A stretch of 32,005 nt of DNA from Desulfobulbaceae bacterium. Its GTDB lineage: Bacteria; Desulfobacterota; Desulfobulbia; Desulfobulbales; Desulfocapsaceae. The first letter of the stretch is position 1, and each line of letters starts with the position of its first letter. Position numbers and translations under genes: made by a program. Under the pieces are notes generated by a model, which saw nothing but the letters and a program-made list of their open reading frames with translations, made no database searches and was not told the DNA's origin. The stretch spans positions 1 through 32,005 of the forward strand of contig JAAELB010000132.1 of assembly GCA_024227155.1 (NCBI GenBank), read 5' to 3'. Positions 8,657 through 18,335 of the stretch are shown here, piece after piece.

Positions 8657-9304
8657 CTACAGGTAACCCTTCTCTAACCAGCGGACTGCGGAATGTATCA
8701 GATCCGAAGCGTTTTGCAAATCCAATTTAACCTTTATGCGTTCCCGGTAAGTGCCAATGGTTTTGGCGCTGAGATCGAGGTGTATGGCGATATTTTTGGT
8801 GGTCATGCCTTGGCCGAGCAGGCGAAATACATCAAGTTCCCGGTGGGTTAGACGATCAATGGGAGAATGTGTGTCTTCCGGAGAGTGACTGAGAAATTTA
8901 TTGAGGACATTGGCCATGAACTGTTTGGAGGCATATCTCTGACCTCCATGAACCATACGGATTGCTTTGACAATGGATTCCGAAGTCTCTTCCTTCATGA
9001 TATAGCCACTGGCTCCAGCACGAAAGGCACGTTCGGCGTAGAGTGATTCATCATGCATGGAGAGCACTAGCAGTGGGAGGCGCGGTATGTCCCGGTGCAG
9101 TTCTTTTATAAGTTCAATACCGTTTCTTCCTTTGAGGGTTATGTCGATAATGACCAGGTCCGGTTGTTTATCCTCAATGACTTTCATCGCCTTATTGATC
9201 GTGTCAGCCTCTCCACAGACCTGCAGGTCTTTTTCCGTCTCAATCAATTCTTTCAGTCCTGCACGAAAAACCGGGTGATCTTCGACAATTACAATACGAG
9301 TCAT
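8657..9304 (-). CDS. NarL/FixJ-family response regulator
   Basis: DNA-binding response regulator, 215 residues, normal length. The receiver domain (1-120) shows acidic ED near residue 8, phospho-acceptor Asp in DLVIIDITLKGRNG (near residue 54), SMHDE, and the conserved Lys in GYIMKEE. The C-terminal LuxR-type HTH starts at LTHRELDVFRLLGQGMTTKN. GGAAAGG lies before the ATG. It starts 44 bp after the stop of the upstream histidine kinase and surely forms a two-component pair with it. Its position between two CoA transferase loci and the shared inverted repeat upstream of both alpha genes suggest that it controls them. Confidence 0.92.
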   Translation of the reverse strand: MTRIVIVEDHPVFRAGLKELIETEKDLQVCGEADTINKAMKVIEDKQPDLVIIDITLKGRNGIELIKELHRDIPRLPLLVLSMHDESLYAERAFRAGASGYIMKEETSESIVKAIRMVHGGQRYASKQFMANVLNKFLSHSPEDTHSPIDRLTHRELDVFRLLGQGMTTKNIAIHLDLSAKTIGTYRERIKVKLDLQNASDLIHSAVRWLEKGYL

Positions 9305-9348
9305 AACTATTACCTTTCCTTTACGGCTGGTGATGGGAGATGTCTGTT

Positions 9349-11553
9349 TCAGACGTCATTATAATCCTCAATAGTTACATCATGGAGGGTGACAATTATC
9401 TGTGTTCCTCTGTTTTTGCCTGGCCGTACCGTCAGTTCCGCTCCGATCCGTTCCGCCCTATACCTCATGATTTTCAGGCCCATGCCGGTTGCCTCATGTT
9501 GGGGGGCTATACCAATGCCATTGTCCTCGACGACGATCCGAACCCGCTTCTCCACACTTTCCTGGCGGATAATGATGCTGTCTGCCTGGGCGTGACGTAC
9601 ACTATTGGAGACAGCTTCCTGGATAATCATGAAAATATGGATTGTATCTCTGCTGTCTTTAAATGACAGATGACCCCGTCCTTCAAAGAAACAGGTCAGA
9701 TCATACACCTCTTCTATATTGACCGCCAGTTCTTCAATTGCTGCTTCGAGTCCCCGGTCAACCAAAAAGACAGGACAGAGCCCCCGCGCCAAACCTCTTG
9801 ATTTACGAATAGCCTCCTTTATGAGGGTGCGAATTTTCTCAGCCAGCTGACCATTTTCGGACTTTTCTTCTCCCAGTTTTCTCTGTAAAATATTGGCCAG
9901 GACCTCGGTGCCGATCAGGTGTGGACAGAGATCATCATGGATATCCTGACCAATTTTTCGGCGTTCGCTTTCCTCAATGTCAAGGAGGCTTTCCTGCAGC
10001 TGTTGACGCTCGGTAACGTCTTCCATTACGACGAGGATATACTCTCCTCCCCAAAGATCGATAAGGTCGGCTGAAACCAGGGCTTGCCTCTTTTGCCGCT
10101 TGCGGGTACGAAAAGTCATCGCCCGTTCGCGGATATGTTTACTGTGGGCGAGTTCTCGCTGTAACATCATGAAATCGCCAGCTGAGGACAAAATGTTTAA
10201 CCGGACGAGGGATCGCTTGAGCAGCAATGTACGATCGAAGCCGGTTGCCTTAACGAAACTGTCGTTCACGCTGACTATCTGTCCTTCTGGATAGCTCAGG
10301 ATCATTATGCCAATGGGACTAAGGCTAAAGGCTTTGGAAAACATCTCCTCGGATTGTCTGAGGGCCAGCTCTGCCTGAGTTCGCACTCGAATTTCCTTAT
10401 TAAGGTCATCGCTGTATCTTTCCAGTCTCGCCATGAACTGATTGAAAAAGCCTGCGAGTTTGCCGATTTCCCCACTATATTCACCGGTGATACGGGGAGT
10501 GAAATCCCCATTTGGCACCTGGGAGAAATAGCTCATTAATTCATGCAGGGGGGCTGTGATAGTGCGACTGATCATTAAGGTGAGGGGCAGGAGTAGAAGA
10601 AGTGCTGTCACCATTGCCCCGATCATAAATCTGCTGATGGTATTTAGCGGTGCGAAGAACTCTTCCAGGTAGCTGGACGAGGCAACGATCCACTGGAATT
10701 CCGGAACGTAATTAAAAATGACAAGTTTTTCTCTGAGCTCGGGGTCTCCTGGATTTTGCCATGGGTAGATGATTTTACCTTTCTTACGGCGGCACACCTC
10801 CTGGATGAAAAACCGTCCAGTGGCATCTTGCTCCTGAAAAATGTTTTGCCCTTCCAGTTGCGGGTGAATGACCAAATTTCCTTTGATGTCCATTATGAAA
10901 CTGTAACCGGTTTGGCCAAAGGTTACTGATAGAATCTTGTCCCTGAAATCGTCTATTTTTACAAGTTGATGGAATTCACTGCGATAGGTCGATACCGAAA
11001 TAATCCAGTCCCATGGTGGAAAGTAGGACATGTACAATGCCTTGCCGCGCTTGTGTTTTTCTCCTGGATTCTGCCAATCGTAGACAAGGTAACCATTCTT
11101 TCGGAGTTTCTGGTCACCAACAAAGGCATAGCTTGAAATATTAACGCCCACCAGAGATTCTTCCGGATGCACCTGCAGAACGCCGTTGCTGTTGATACTG
11201 TAGATATAGCCGGATTCGCCGATATGCTGCTGCAGGAAAATCTCGGCCACCTGCCGTTTTGCCTCCTCCTCGGAAAGTTCCCCGCGGCGGGCCCGCTGGT
11301 GATAGAACCTGGCTATATCCAGGTTCTTTTCTGCAGTCGCCCGGAGGTAATTTTTCAGGGAAACTTCGGTGGCTGTTTCCACTATATTGAGCAGGGCATT
11401 GGTTGATTGCTCAAGTTCACTCTCAATATTTCGCTCGATGGTCAAGCGGACAAAATAGAAAATGCACAGGCTGGAAACTATAAGAACCAGGAGGAAAACA
11501 CAGGAGTAACTGACGAACAATTTGGTTCTGATGTTGAATTGAAATGATTTCAT
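9349..11553 (-). CDS. Membrane histidine kinase with two cache-type sensor units, HAMP, PAS and HisKA_3
   Basis: Sensor kinase of 734 residues. Order: membrane helix (about 12-34); periplasmic part with two cache-like units (GESGYIYSINSNGVLQVHPE and GQTGYSFIMDIKGNLVIHPQ), each followed by a YxWQNPG segment; second membrane helix (about 311-333); HAMP; coiled coil; PAS (about 405-520); dimerisation/phosphoacceptor helix with ERRKIGQDIHDDL (the His of DIHDD); and a HATPase domain with EAVSNSVRHA, VEDNGIGI and GMGLKIMRYRAE. The HisKA_3 type matches the NarL-type partner downstream. Cache domains usually bind small carboxylates or amino acids, so an organic acid ligand is a reasonable inference given the neighbouring CoA transferases. 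Confidence 0.92.
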   Translation of the reverse strand: MKSFQFNIRTKLFVSYSCVFLLVLIVSSLCIFYFVRLTIERNIESELEQSTNALLNIVETATEVSLKNYLRATAEKNLDIARFYHQRARRGELSEEEAKRQVAEIFLQQHIGESGYIYSINSNGVLQVHPEESLVGVNISSYAFVGDQKLRKNGYLVYDWQNPGEKHKRGKALYMSYFPPWDWIISVSTYRSEFHQLVKIDDFRDKILSVTFGQTGYSFIMDIKGNLVIHPQLEGQNIFQEQDATGRFFIQEVCRRKKGKIIYPWQNPGDPELREKLVIFNYVPEFQWIVASSSYLEEFFAPLNTISRFMIGAMVTALLLLLPLTLMISRTITAPLHELMSYFSQVPNGDFTPRITGEYSGEIGKLAGFFNQFMARLERYSDDLNKEIRVRTQAELALRQSEEMFSKAFSLSPIGIMILSYPEGQIVSVNDSFVKATGFDRTLLLKRSLVRLNILSSAGDFMMLQRELAHSKHIRERAMTFRTRKRQKRQALVSADLIDLWGGEYILVVMEDVTERQQLQESLLDIEESERRKIGQDIHDDLCPHLIGTEVLANILQRKLGEEKSENGQLAEKIRTLIKEAIRKSRGLARGLCPVFLVDRGLEAAIEELAVNIEEVYDLTCFFEGRGHLSFKDSRDTIHIFMIIQEAVSNSVRHAQADSIIIRQESVEKRVRIVVEDNGIGIAPQHEATGMGLKIMRYRAERIGAELTVRPGKNRGTQIIVTLHDVTIEDYNDV

Positions 11554-11625
11554 ATGACAGGCTCCCGCGTGCTATCTTTTGAAAAAATACAGCAATATAG
11601 CATCTACAGGGTACTATACGACAAG

Positions 11626-11654
11626 TCCCCCACCTCAGCAAGTGAGGCCGGGGA
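11626..11654 (-). terminator. Possible stem-loop between beta subunit gene and kinase gene
   Basis: TCCCC at 11626-11630 plus CCTCA at 11633-11637 pair with TGAGG at 11643-11647 plus GGGGA at 11650-11654, with a 2x2 internal loop. It lies just after the stop of the CoA transferase beta gene (minus strand). No clear T-tract follows, so it may attenuate or process rather than terminate. Confidence 0.35.
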
Positions 11655-11683
11655 TTCCCAGTTATTACTGAAAACTAGAAGCC

Positions 11684-12565
11684 TTATCGTTTTCGAGAGT
11701 AAGCAAGGGGAGGTGACGCAGGGTTTTGAGCAGGTTCACCTTTGCTGACAATCTTGTGTATCTCACCTTTCTTTGAGCGTTTTACAAACGCCTGAGTGGG
11801 GTCGATGTCTTCACGGATCATACGAACCTCTTCTGCCGTTGGTGGCTCAAAGGTCGAAACGTTGGAGGCTACCAGTAGCTCAAAACCAGTGGCTGCCTGG
11901 ATGGATTCAACGGTCTCTCCCGGGAAGGTTTGCAGGATACGCATACGATTGGTCTCTTTGTCGAAATCAAGAATCGCCTTGGTGGTAATGACACGATAGG
12001 GACCCTTGCCCTGCAGGCCAGCATTATAACGGGCATTAGGGCTGCCATCGAGATGGCCCGGGCTGGTCACATATTGTAATTTCTTGCTGAATTTACGCTT
12101 GTCGTGGGGAACAATAAGGATGGTACGTTCACAGGAAGCTGCCATATCACTGGCTCCGCCGCTTCCGGGTAGTCGAACTGCCGGATTCTGGTAATTTTCC
12201 GGGAAGTTCCCGATCATGGTGGAATTAAGGTTTCCATACATATCAACCTCCGCTCCACCGATGAAGCCGATGTCGGCATATCCGCGCTGGGTCATCTCGA
12301 AGGCTGAGTTCAAACCTTTTAGATAGGAGGAGCCTGTAAAGGTCTTGGAATCACCCACCGAGAGGGGCAGGCCGACCTTCAGTGGAGGTCCAACTGCACC
12401 AGCTTCGAAGACCGGGATTAAGCCGGGGGCGTGGGTTAGTTTGGCTAGAAGAGATGCAACCATTGGCAGGCCGGTGCCAACAAACACCACTTTCTTGTCT
12501 TCCAGTATCTTTGCTCCCGCCACGACGATGATCTCCTGGGCAGTATAGTCAGTTGAAGCTGTCAT
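11684..12565 (-). CDS. CoA transferase beta subunit (glutaconate-type family I)
   Basis: Beta subunit of a two-subunit family I CoA transferase, 293 residues. Near the N-terminus KKVVFVGTGLPMVASLLAKL is followed by LIPVFEAGAVGPP, whose Glu sits where this family has the catalytic glutamate that forms the CoA thioester. Further on are GFIGGAEVDMYGNLNSTMIG and LPGSGGASDMAASCERTILI, both typical. GGAG precedes the ATG. It follows the alpha subunit by 61 bp, and both are on the minus strand. The acid substrate cannot be read from sequence. Given the adjacent succinate dehydrogenase genes, a dicarboxylate or short-chain acid such as succinate/propionate is my guess. Confidence 0.88.
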   Translation of the reverse strand: MTASTDYTAQEIIVVAGAKILEDKKVVFVGTGLPMVASLLAKLTHAPGLIPVFEAGAVGPPLKVGLPLSVGDSKTFTGSSYLKGLNSAFEMTQRGYADIGFIGGAEVDMYGNLNSTMIGNFPENYQNPAVRLPGSGGASDMAASCERTILIVPHDKRKFSKKLQYVTSPGHLDGSPNARYNAGLQGKGPYRVITTKAILDFDKETNRMRILQTFPGETVESIQAATGFELLVASNVSTFEPPTAEEVRMIREDIDPTQAFVKRSKKGEIHKIVSKGEPAQNPASPPLAYSRKR

Positions 12566-12626
12566 AGGATCTCCTTAAATATATTGTTTGTGTCTGCTAT
12601 ATTTATTTCTCTAAGAACACAAAGGA

Positions 12627-13643
12627 TCATGCGAGCCGTTCACAGTTGGAGGACTCCGCTGCCTGGCTTGCCATTAGATTGTTAAAAGAAAACTTTGAGA
12701 TAAATTGGCCGAACTCCTCCACACCGAAAATATTTTCATCATAGTAGGCCTGCAGGAGTTCAGGGGAATCGCACCTGCGCATTGCTTCGGCGGCGTTGTG
12801 AAATTGTTTGATATGTTCACCATCAAAGTAATAATGACGGCGACATGCGCCGGGATAGGATCCAAAAGGCACTTCGACAATGGCATCTACGGCCAAAAAG
12901 GGAATCACCACATCCTTTGGATTACTCACTGTCAACTCATGGGAAACGAGCTGCTCACAGGTCACGATGGTGTGGGCGGAAGCCATGGCAATTTCGGCAC
13001 AAGTACAGTCGGTACCACGAATGATACAGTTTCCGTACATATCCGCCGCCTGAACATGGATGATGGCTACATCAGGATTACTGGCTGGCAGTAAGGCTAT
13101 TGGGCGGCCGGTAAAAGGACAGTCGATTACCTTGGTGCGGCTTGTTCTGGTGATATCGCCTCCTAGAGGGCCACGGGATGGGATGAAGGGGAGGCCCATG
13201 GCTCCAGCCTTGAATCTCGCGGACATATTGTAGTTGCTCCAGTCTTCGATTTCCACCATTCCCCGCTCTACCAGATATCTGAACATCGGAGAAAGACCGA
13301 AGGCCTCATGCGCCCAATACGCCAGTTCGATACGTTTGATGGAAAAATGACTCTCGTCGAGCATCATAGCTCCCGCCAGGTAGTCAGGAGCCATTCCGGC
13401 AGACTGCCAGGAGAGGGTCAGGTCTTTGAAGCCATGACGTATCATCTCGTGAGTGATAGCGATTGGTTGACGAATATTGACAAAACCGCCGATACCTACA
13501 TTGTCCCCATCTTTGATAAATTGAGACACCGCCTGCTTCAGCGTCATTCGCTTGTCCTTCATGGACTTGTCTTTGTTGACGAGTGCTTCTCGGGCCTTAT
13601 CAGGGGATAAACCAGTCCAGTACATAGTAGAGCTTTCTTTCAC
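12627..13643 (-). CDS. CoA transferase alpha subunit (glutaconate-type family I)
   Basis: Alpha subunit, 338 residues, pairing with the beta subunit downstream. Landmarks: MTLKQAVSQFIKDGDNVGIG, GFVNIRQPIAITHEMIRHG, the mid loop FKAGAMGLPFIPSRGPLGGD, VAIIHVQAADMYGNCIIRG, and PFGSYPGACRRHYYFDGEHI. The start is a GTG at 13643 with GAGGTG at good spacing; an ATG at 13625 is possible. Full length compared with the shortened paralogue at 7513-8379. The long upstream region (to 14029) carries two motifs shared with that paralogue, so both alpha genes are likely under one regulator, probably the NarL-type protein of this region. Confidence 0.88.
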   Translation of the reverse strand: MKESSTMYWTGLSPDKAREALVNKDKSMKDKRMTLKQAVSQFIKDGDNVGIGGFVNIRQPIAITHEMIRHGFKDLTLSWQSAGMAPDYLAGAMMLDESHFSIKRIELAYWAHEAFGLSPMFRYLVERGMVEIEDWSNYNMSARFKAGAMGLPFIPSRGPLGGDITRTSRTKVIDCPFTGRPIALLPASNPDVAIIHVQAADMYGNCIIRGTDCTCAEIAMASAHTIVTCEQLVSHELTVSNPKDVVIPFLAVDAIVEVPFGSYPGACRRHYYFDGEHIKQFHNAAEAMRRCDSPELLQAYYDENIFGVEEFGQFISKFSFNNLMASQAAESSNCERLA

Positions 13644-13810
13644 TTTTACACCTCATTCTGTTGTTCACTTGTTTCGAGTTGTTCCCATGCTGCCTGGGCG
13701 AACAATTCCGTTTCTATTTTGAGTGACCAGGATGATGCAGCACTGGGTGTACTGTTCCATGCCGCATTGACATATCGTCTATGGTGTAAAGATATTCTTT
13801 TGGCAAGATG

Positions 13811-13902
13811 TTGTAAATCGGTGAAAAACCGATTGTTTTTGAGTAGGGAAAGACAGGCTGTGGAAGGGGAGAGCTTCAACGTTTGTAGGTAATGAACCTA
13901 CA
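13811..13902 (-). promoter_or_regulatory. Upstream motifs shared with the second CoA transferase gene
   Basis: TTGTAAATCGGT at 13811-13822 and a perfect inverted repeat TGTAGGT-AATGA-ACCTACA at 13884-13902 lie about 170-260 bp before the GTG at 13643. The same two motifs, in the same order, precede the paralogue that starts at 8379. Likely operator and promoter elements. A 77-codon minus-strand frame covering 13646-13879 is not protein-like. Confidence 0.55.
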
Positions 13903-13954
13903 GGGGGGGCGGTGGATACTGAATCTGTTGGGAGAAGATGCCGGGTTGAAATCA

Positions 13955-13985
13955 TTCCCCCGTCTCAGGAGGGGAGACAGGGGAA
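13955..13985 (-). terminator. Stem-loop downstream of sdhB
   Basis: TTCCCC-C-GTCTC at 13955-13966 pairs with GAGAC-A-GGGGAA at 13974-13985: 11 paired bases with one mismatch and a short loop. It lies about 45 bp after the sdhB stop on the minus strand. There is no T-tract, so it is a candidate transcript-end stabiliser or a weak terminator. Confidence 0.4.
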
Positions 13986-14029
13986 CAACAGAAGGCCAGC
14001 GGACTAGTGTTTTCTGAAGAAAAGGGGAG

Positions 14030-14785
14030 CTAGCCTTCTGAAAGAACCGCTTTCAAGTATTCTCTGTTGAGTCGGGCGATATTGCGAATGGAAATGCTCT
14101 TTGGACAAACCGCTTCACATTCTCTTTCGTTGGTGCAGTTACCAAAGCCTTCCTTATCCATGGTCTCAATCATATCAAGTGCCCGCTGTTTCCGTTCGGT
14201 CTGCCCCTGTGGCAGGAGACAAAGCTGGGAGACTTTTGCACTTGTGAAAAGCATGGCCGCACCATTGGGACAGCTTGCTACACAGGCACCGCATCCGATG
14301 CAGGCTGCGGCATCCATTGCAAGCTCAGCTGTCTGAGCGGGGATTGGAATGGCGTTACCGTCCGGGGTTCCTCCGGTGTTGACAGAGACATAGCCACCGG
14401 ATTGGATGATACGGTCGAAGGCGGACCTGTCAACGAGAAGATCTTTTTTAATGGGGAATGCACGGGACCTGAAAGGCTCAATGACCAGAGTGTCCCCACT
14501 TTTAAAGTTTCGCATATGCAATTGACAGAGAGTGATTTCTTTCTCGGGCCCATGGGCGATACCGTTGATAACGGTGCCACACATCCCACAGATACCTTCA
14601 CGACAATCATGGTCAAAGGCAACGGGATCAACCCCTTCTTTGGTTAATTTTTCGTTAAGAACGTCAAGCATCTCCAGAAATGACATCTCGGTTGAAATTT
14701 TATCAAGAGAATAGGTCTCAAATGTTCCAGGAGAGTCACTTTTTTTCTGGCGCCAGATTTGTAAATTAAGGTCTATATAGCTCAT
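14030..14785 (-). CDS. sdhB: Succinate dehydrogenase / fumarate reductase iron-sulfur subunit
   Basis: Iron-sulfur subunit that passes electrons between the flavoprotein and the haem b anchor, 251 residues. The N-terminal 2Fe-2S domain has [10 protein letters not shown] with a later Cys in TLCQLHM. The C-terminal domain has [14 protein letters not shown] for the 4Fe-4S cluster, and [15 protein letters not shown] supplying cysteines for the 3Fe-4S/4Fe-4S clusters. The type matches the Bacillus/Wolinella-like enzymes. Start ATG at 14785. It follows sdhA by 51 bp on the minus strand. Confidence 0.95.
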   Translation of the reverse strand: MSYIDLNLQIWRQKKSDSPGTFETYSLDKISTEMSFLEMLDVLNEKLTKEGVDPVAFDHDCREGICGMCGTVINGIAHGPEKEITLCQLHMRNFKSGDTLVIEPFRSRAFPIKKDLLVDRSAFDRIIQSGGYVSVNTGGTPDGNAIPIPAQTAELAMDAAACIGCGACVASCPNGAAMLFTSAKVSQLCLLPQGQTERKQRALDMIETMDKEGFGNCTNERECEAVCPKSISIRNIARLNREYLKAVLSEG

Positions 14786-14836
14786 TTTAGTATGTAAGTT
14801 AGAAGTTTAAGTTTGCAGTTTCATACCGTTAGAAGA

Positions 14837-16774
14837 TTATTTATAGCTTCTCTGGCTAGGAGTAACATTTTCGAAAACAAGCTGTTCTTTATGCATTACT
14901 GGTTCTGCCCCTTCGCCTTTGTACTCCCAGACTGATACGTGGGAGTAATCCTCGTCATCACGTTTTGCTTCATTTTCTTCAGTCTGGCTTTCCTCGCGAA
15001 GATGACAGCCGCACGATTCTTCTCGAGCCAGAGCATCCCGAATCATAATCTCGGCAAAATCGAGAAAATCAGCAACGCGCCCAGCTCGCTCAAGGGACTG
15101 ATTGATTTCTTTTGAGTCGCCTGGGATGTACACTTTCTTCCAGAATGTGTCTTTGATAGTGGGGAGTTTGGCAAGGGCAGTTTCGAGGCCTTCCTTATTT
15201 CGTGCCATGCCACAGTTATCCCAGAGCAGTTTGCCAACTTCTTTATGAATTTCGTCGACGGTAACTTTGCCAGTTGGGCCACCTGCGCTGTTTTTCAACA
15301 GCTTTTTGATGCGATTCTCTACTTCTTGTTGTGCGTCATTAAAGGGTTCGTCTGCAGTGGATACTCCATTGAGGTTATTGGCTCCCAGGTAATGAGCCAC
15401 CGAGGTGGAAATAACAAAGTATCCGTCAGCCAATCCCTGCATCAGTGCGCTGGCGCCAAGGCGGTTAGCCCCATGGTCTGAGAAATTACATTCTCCCAGA
15501 GCAAAAAGTCCGGGAATTGTAGTCATGAGATTGTAGTCGACCCAGAGGCCACCCATGGTGTAGTGTACGGCTGGATAAATCATCATGGGTTCCTTCAGGG
15601 GGCTGCTGTCGGTGATCTTCTCGTACATCTGAAAAAGATTCCCATATTTTTTCATGATTGTTTCCTGGCCATCTCGCTTTATGGCATCGGCAAAATCCAG
15701 GTATACTGCGAGTTTTGTACTACCTACACCTTTACCAAGATCGCATTGTTCCTTGGCATTTCTGGAGGCCACATCACGGGGTACAAGGTTTCCAAAACTC
15801 GGATATTTTTTCTCAAGATAATAGTCTCTATCAGAATGTGGGATGTCGTTTGGGTGGCGTTTATCGTTGACATCTTTGGGGACCCAGACTCTCCCGTCAT
15901 TTCGCAGGCTCTCACTCATGAGAGTAAGTTTGGACTGGTAATCTCCATGTACTGGAATGCAGGTCGGGTGAATCTGGACAAAGCTTGGATTTGCAAAGCC
16001 AGCGCCTTTTTTGTGGGCACGCCAGGCAGCTGTAACGTTTGAAGCCATGGCGTTGGTGGAAAGAAAGTACGCATTACCATACCCCCCGGTAGCAAGCAAA
16101 ACCATATCGGCTGAATATTTTTCAATTGTCCCGGTGATGATGTTGCGTGTTATAATTCCCCTTGCTTTGCCGTCCACGAGGACAACTTCCATCATCTCCC
16201 GACGGTTGTACATGGTTACGCGGCCGGCGTGAATCTGCCGGGAAAGAGCACTGTAAGCTCCAAGTAACAGCTGCTGCCCGGTCTGCCCACGTGCATAGAA
16301 GGTGCGTGATACCTGGGCGCCACCAAAGGAGCGGTTGGCCATGGTTCCGCCATACTCGCGAGCAAAAGGAACCCCTTGGGCAACGCATTGATCTATGATG
16401 CTGTTACTTACCTGGGCGAGCCTGTACACATTGGCTTCACGAGCCCTGAAATCCCCGCCCTTGATGGTGTCATAAAAAAGACGGTGGACGGAGTCGCCAT
16501 CTGTTTGATAACATTTGGCCGCATTGATACCGCCTTGTGCGGCAATGGAGTGGGCGCGGCGAGGGCTGTCCTGAATGCAGAACGTTTCAACTTGATAACC
16601 TTGTTCTGCGAGAGTTGCCGACGCTGAGGCACCCGCGAGACCGGTACCAACAACAATTATTTTATACTTTCTTCGATTAGCAGGATTCACCAGTTTACTG
16701 TTGAATTTATGATTGTCCCACTTCTCGCTAAGAGGGCCCGAGGGTATTTGTGAATTAAGTTCCATTTTCTGCAC
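14837..16774 (-). CDS. sdhA: Succinate dehydrogenase / fumarate reductase flavoprotein subunit
   Basis: Catalytic flavoprotein, 645 residues. FAD-binding [20 protein letters not shown] lies near residue 39. [12 protein letters not shown] contains the His expected to carry covalent FAD. Active-site segments include PTCIPVHGD and the catalytic Arg region [34 protein letters not shown] and [17 protein letters not shown] are also typical. The length and motifs fit the Bacillus/Wolinella-like group, in which the direction (succinate oxidation or fumarate reduction) cannot be told from sequence. It lies between sdhC and sdhB, and a 14-bp inverted repeat separates it from sdhC. Confidence 0.95.
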   Translation of the reverse strand: MQKMELNSQIPSGPLSEKWDNHKFNSKLVNPANRRKYKIIVVGTGLAGASASATLAEQGYQVETFCIQDSPRRAHSIAAQGGINAAKCYQTDGDSVHRLFYDTIKGGDFRAREANVYRLAQVSNSIIDQCVAQGVPFAREYGGTMANRSFGGAQVSRTFYARGQTGQQLLLGAYSALSRQIHAGRVTMYNRREMMEVVLVDGKARGIITRNIITGTIEKYSADMVLLATGGYGNAYFLSTNAMASNVTAAWRAHKKGAGFANPSFVQIHPTCIPVHGDYQSKLTLMSESLRNDGRVWVPKDVNDKRHPNDIPHSDRDYYLEKKYPSFGNLVPRDVASRNAKEQCDLGKGVGSTKLAVYLDFADAIKRDGQETIMKKYGNLFQMYEKITDSSPLKEPMMIYPAVHYTMGGLWVDYNLMTTIPGLFALGECNFSDHGANRLGASALMQGLADGYFVISTSVAHYLGANNLNGVSTADEPFNDAQQEVENRIKKLLKNSAGGPTGKVTVDEIHKEVGKLLWDNCGMARNKEGLETALAKLPTIKDTFWKKVYIPGDSKEINQSLERAGRVADFLDFAEIMIRDALAREESCGCHLREESQTEENEAKRDDEDYSHVSVWEYKGEGAEPVMHKEQLVFENVTPSQRSYK

Positions 16775-16889
16775 CTTTCCTAGGTCTGATGGCAGAGTTT
16801 CTGCCTAATGGTTGAAAAAAAATTTTGGGTAATCAGGCGACTCTCAATGAGTCTGTTGATTTAATAGCATTTTTGTTCAATATCGAGGC

Positions 16890-16946
16890 AACCAAAAATT
16901 TTACCACAGGCATATAGTTGATATTCCGAGGATAAAATTTTTGGTT
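16890..16946. repeat. 14-bp perfect inverted repeat between sdhC and sdhA
   Basis: AACCAAAAATTTTA at 16890-16903 and TAAAATTTTTGGTT at 16933-16946 are exact reverse complements separated by 29 bp. A related A/T-rich run (AAAAATTTTGGGT) lies near 16815. In the sdh transcript this would form a hairpin that could uncouple membrane-anchor from catalytic-subunit levels. Confidence 0.6.
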
Positions 16947-16989
16947 TAACGAAGAGATTGGGCGAAAAGGCATTAAATCAACGGGCTCA

Positions 16990-17649
16990 TCAATAAGATG
17001 CACCAAGGCCGGTCAAGAAATAGAGAACAATTCCGCCGAAAAAAAGGAGAAAAAAAGCCGGTACTATGAGTGTAAGTTTTGCAATGCCATTATTGTATCT
17101 TGGGTGGTTTATTCCGAGGGTCTGCAGCATGGACCAAAAGCCATGAAAAAGATGCAGAGCAAGTGCACAGAAGGAAAAAATATAAAAAATTGAATAAAAG
17201 AAATTACTGAAATAGTGTTTGACGAGTTGTGAAACCTCAACACCGGATGGTCCATTATTAAAGCCAAAAACGTGAATGAGAATAAAGATCAGGATGCAGA
17301 GTCCTGAATATGGCATGGTCTTTGAGGCAAATGAATTCTGCACCACTCTGCTATTGACAGCATATCGTCCCCCGCCGGCATTTCGGTTTTCGACAAAGAG
17401 AGTAATGCCGAATCCAATATGAAAAAGCAAAATGATGAGTAGTCCTAAGCCGAACAGAAAGACAACAATAGGCAGACTGTGAAGTGCGTCCGCATATGTC
17501 TGGAAGGCGTGACTACTGACCAGAATAGCTGCATTACCCAGTGCATGTACACAGAGGAAAAGGATGAGTGACAGTCCTGAGATTGCCATGATGATTTTTT
17601 TTCCAATCGATGTTGAAACAAATTTGATCGGCCACATTTTTTTTCCCAT
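16990..17649 (-). CDS. sdhC: Succinate dehydrogenase / fumarate reductase cytochrome b subunit
   Basis: Five-helix membrane anchor of the di-haem cytochrome b type, 219 residues from the ATG at 17649. Membrane helices lie around 16-38, 52-78, 100-122, 139-160 and 180-205. Histidines suited to haem ligation lie in LCVHALGN, LLFHIGFG, LIHVFGFN and LHLFHGFW. An in-frame TTG at 17709 with AAGGAG 14 bp away is an alternative start; family N-termini begin near MWPIKFVSTSIGKK (ATG at 17637), so I prefer an ATG. First gene of the sdhCAB set. The 750 bp upstream hold no gene and separate it from the divergent hydrogenase operon. Confidence 0.92.
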   Translation of the reverse strand: MGKKMWPIKFVSTSIGKKIIMAISGLSLILFLCVHALGNAAILVSSHAFQTYADALHSLPIVVFLFGLGLLIILLFHIGFGITLFVENRNAGGGRYAVNSRVVQNSFASKTMPYSGLCILIFILIHVFGFNNGPSGVEVSQLVKHYFSNFFYSIFYIFSFCALALHLFHGFWSMLQTLGINHPRYNNGIAKLTLIVPAFFLLFFGGIVLYFLTGLGASY

Positions 17650-17924
17650 AGTTTGAATTATTAATGAAAAACAGCAGAACCTGGTTCCTGCAATTCCTGA
17701 GAATCGCAAATTTTAATTTGCTGCTCCTTTGTCTGTATCCGCGTCTAGAGTCAAATAACGGAAGGTGCGTTTAACATAGTTACCATTACAGTCTTGTGTT
17801 GACTGTTGAATTTTGTTCTGATTTGTATAGTGCCGTAATATAGAGGTTATTTGCAAAAGAGTATCTGGCTTGATTGAAGATAAACTCTCCGATAATAACG
17901 ACGTTCTTTTTTCTGTGTATGTTA

Positions 17925-17939
17925 TGGCACCGTAATTGT
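17925..17939 (+). promoter_or_regulatory. Possible sigma-54 promoter
   Basis: TGGCAC-CGTAA-TTGT matches the -24/-12 consensus TGGCAC-N5-TTGC except for the last base. It points toward the hydrogenase operon but lies about 540 bp upstream of it, so a long leader would be needed. One match in a long intergenic region may be chance. Confidence 0.3.
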
Positions 17940-18335
17940 GGTAGTTAATACACTAATGGCTTTGAAGTGTCAAATGCAAAGAACAATGTTACACTATTTT
18001 TGTTGGCACACTTGAGGTTAGTGTTCTGGGGGGAGCTTTTACTATCTTCTTGCTTGCAGCAGGTGTGGTTTAAGTTGTTGTGATGATGTGGTATAGCATC
18101 TTTGTTTTGCAGTTGAGGTGTCAGTCGGTAGTTGTCTTATGGTTGTTGGTTCTGTGTTGTTCTTTGGTGAAAGCATTCTATTTATTTTACAAATGATAAC
18201 AATGTTCTGTTTTCGAAATGACATGAAGGTGCTGGTGGTGTTAATCGTAGGTTTTTGTTGAGAAGTTGTTGGGATTCATTGCTTCGTCCGACATTGTGGC
18301 GTTTTTTTTGGTTTATCAAAATCATTTATGAGAAA

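Noticed and set aside
13646-13879. 77-codon minus frame before the CoA transferase alpha gene
   Set aside because: It covers the shared regulatory motif, has no good start site and its sequence is not protein-like.
18042-18224. 60-codon minus frame in the divergent intergenic region
   Set aside because: Low-complexity, polar sequence produced by the G/T-rich complement; no ribosome binding site.
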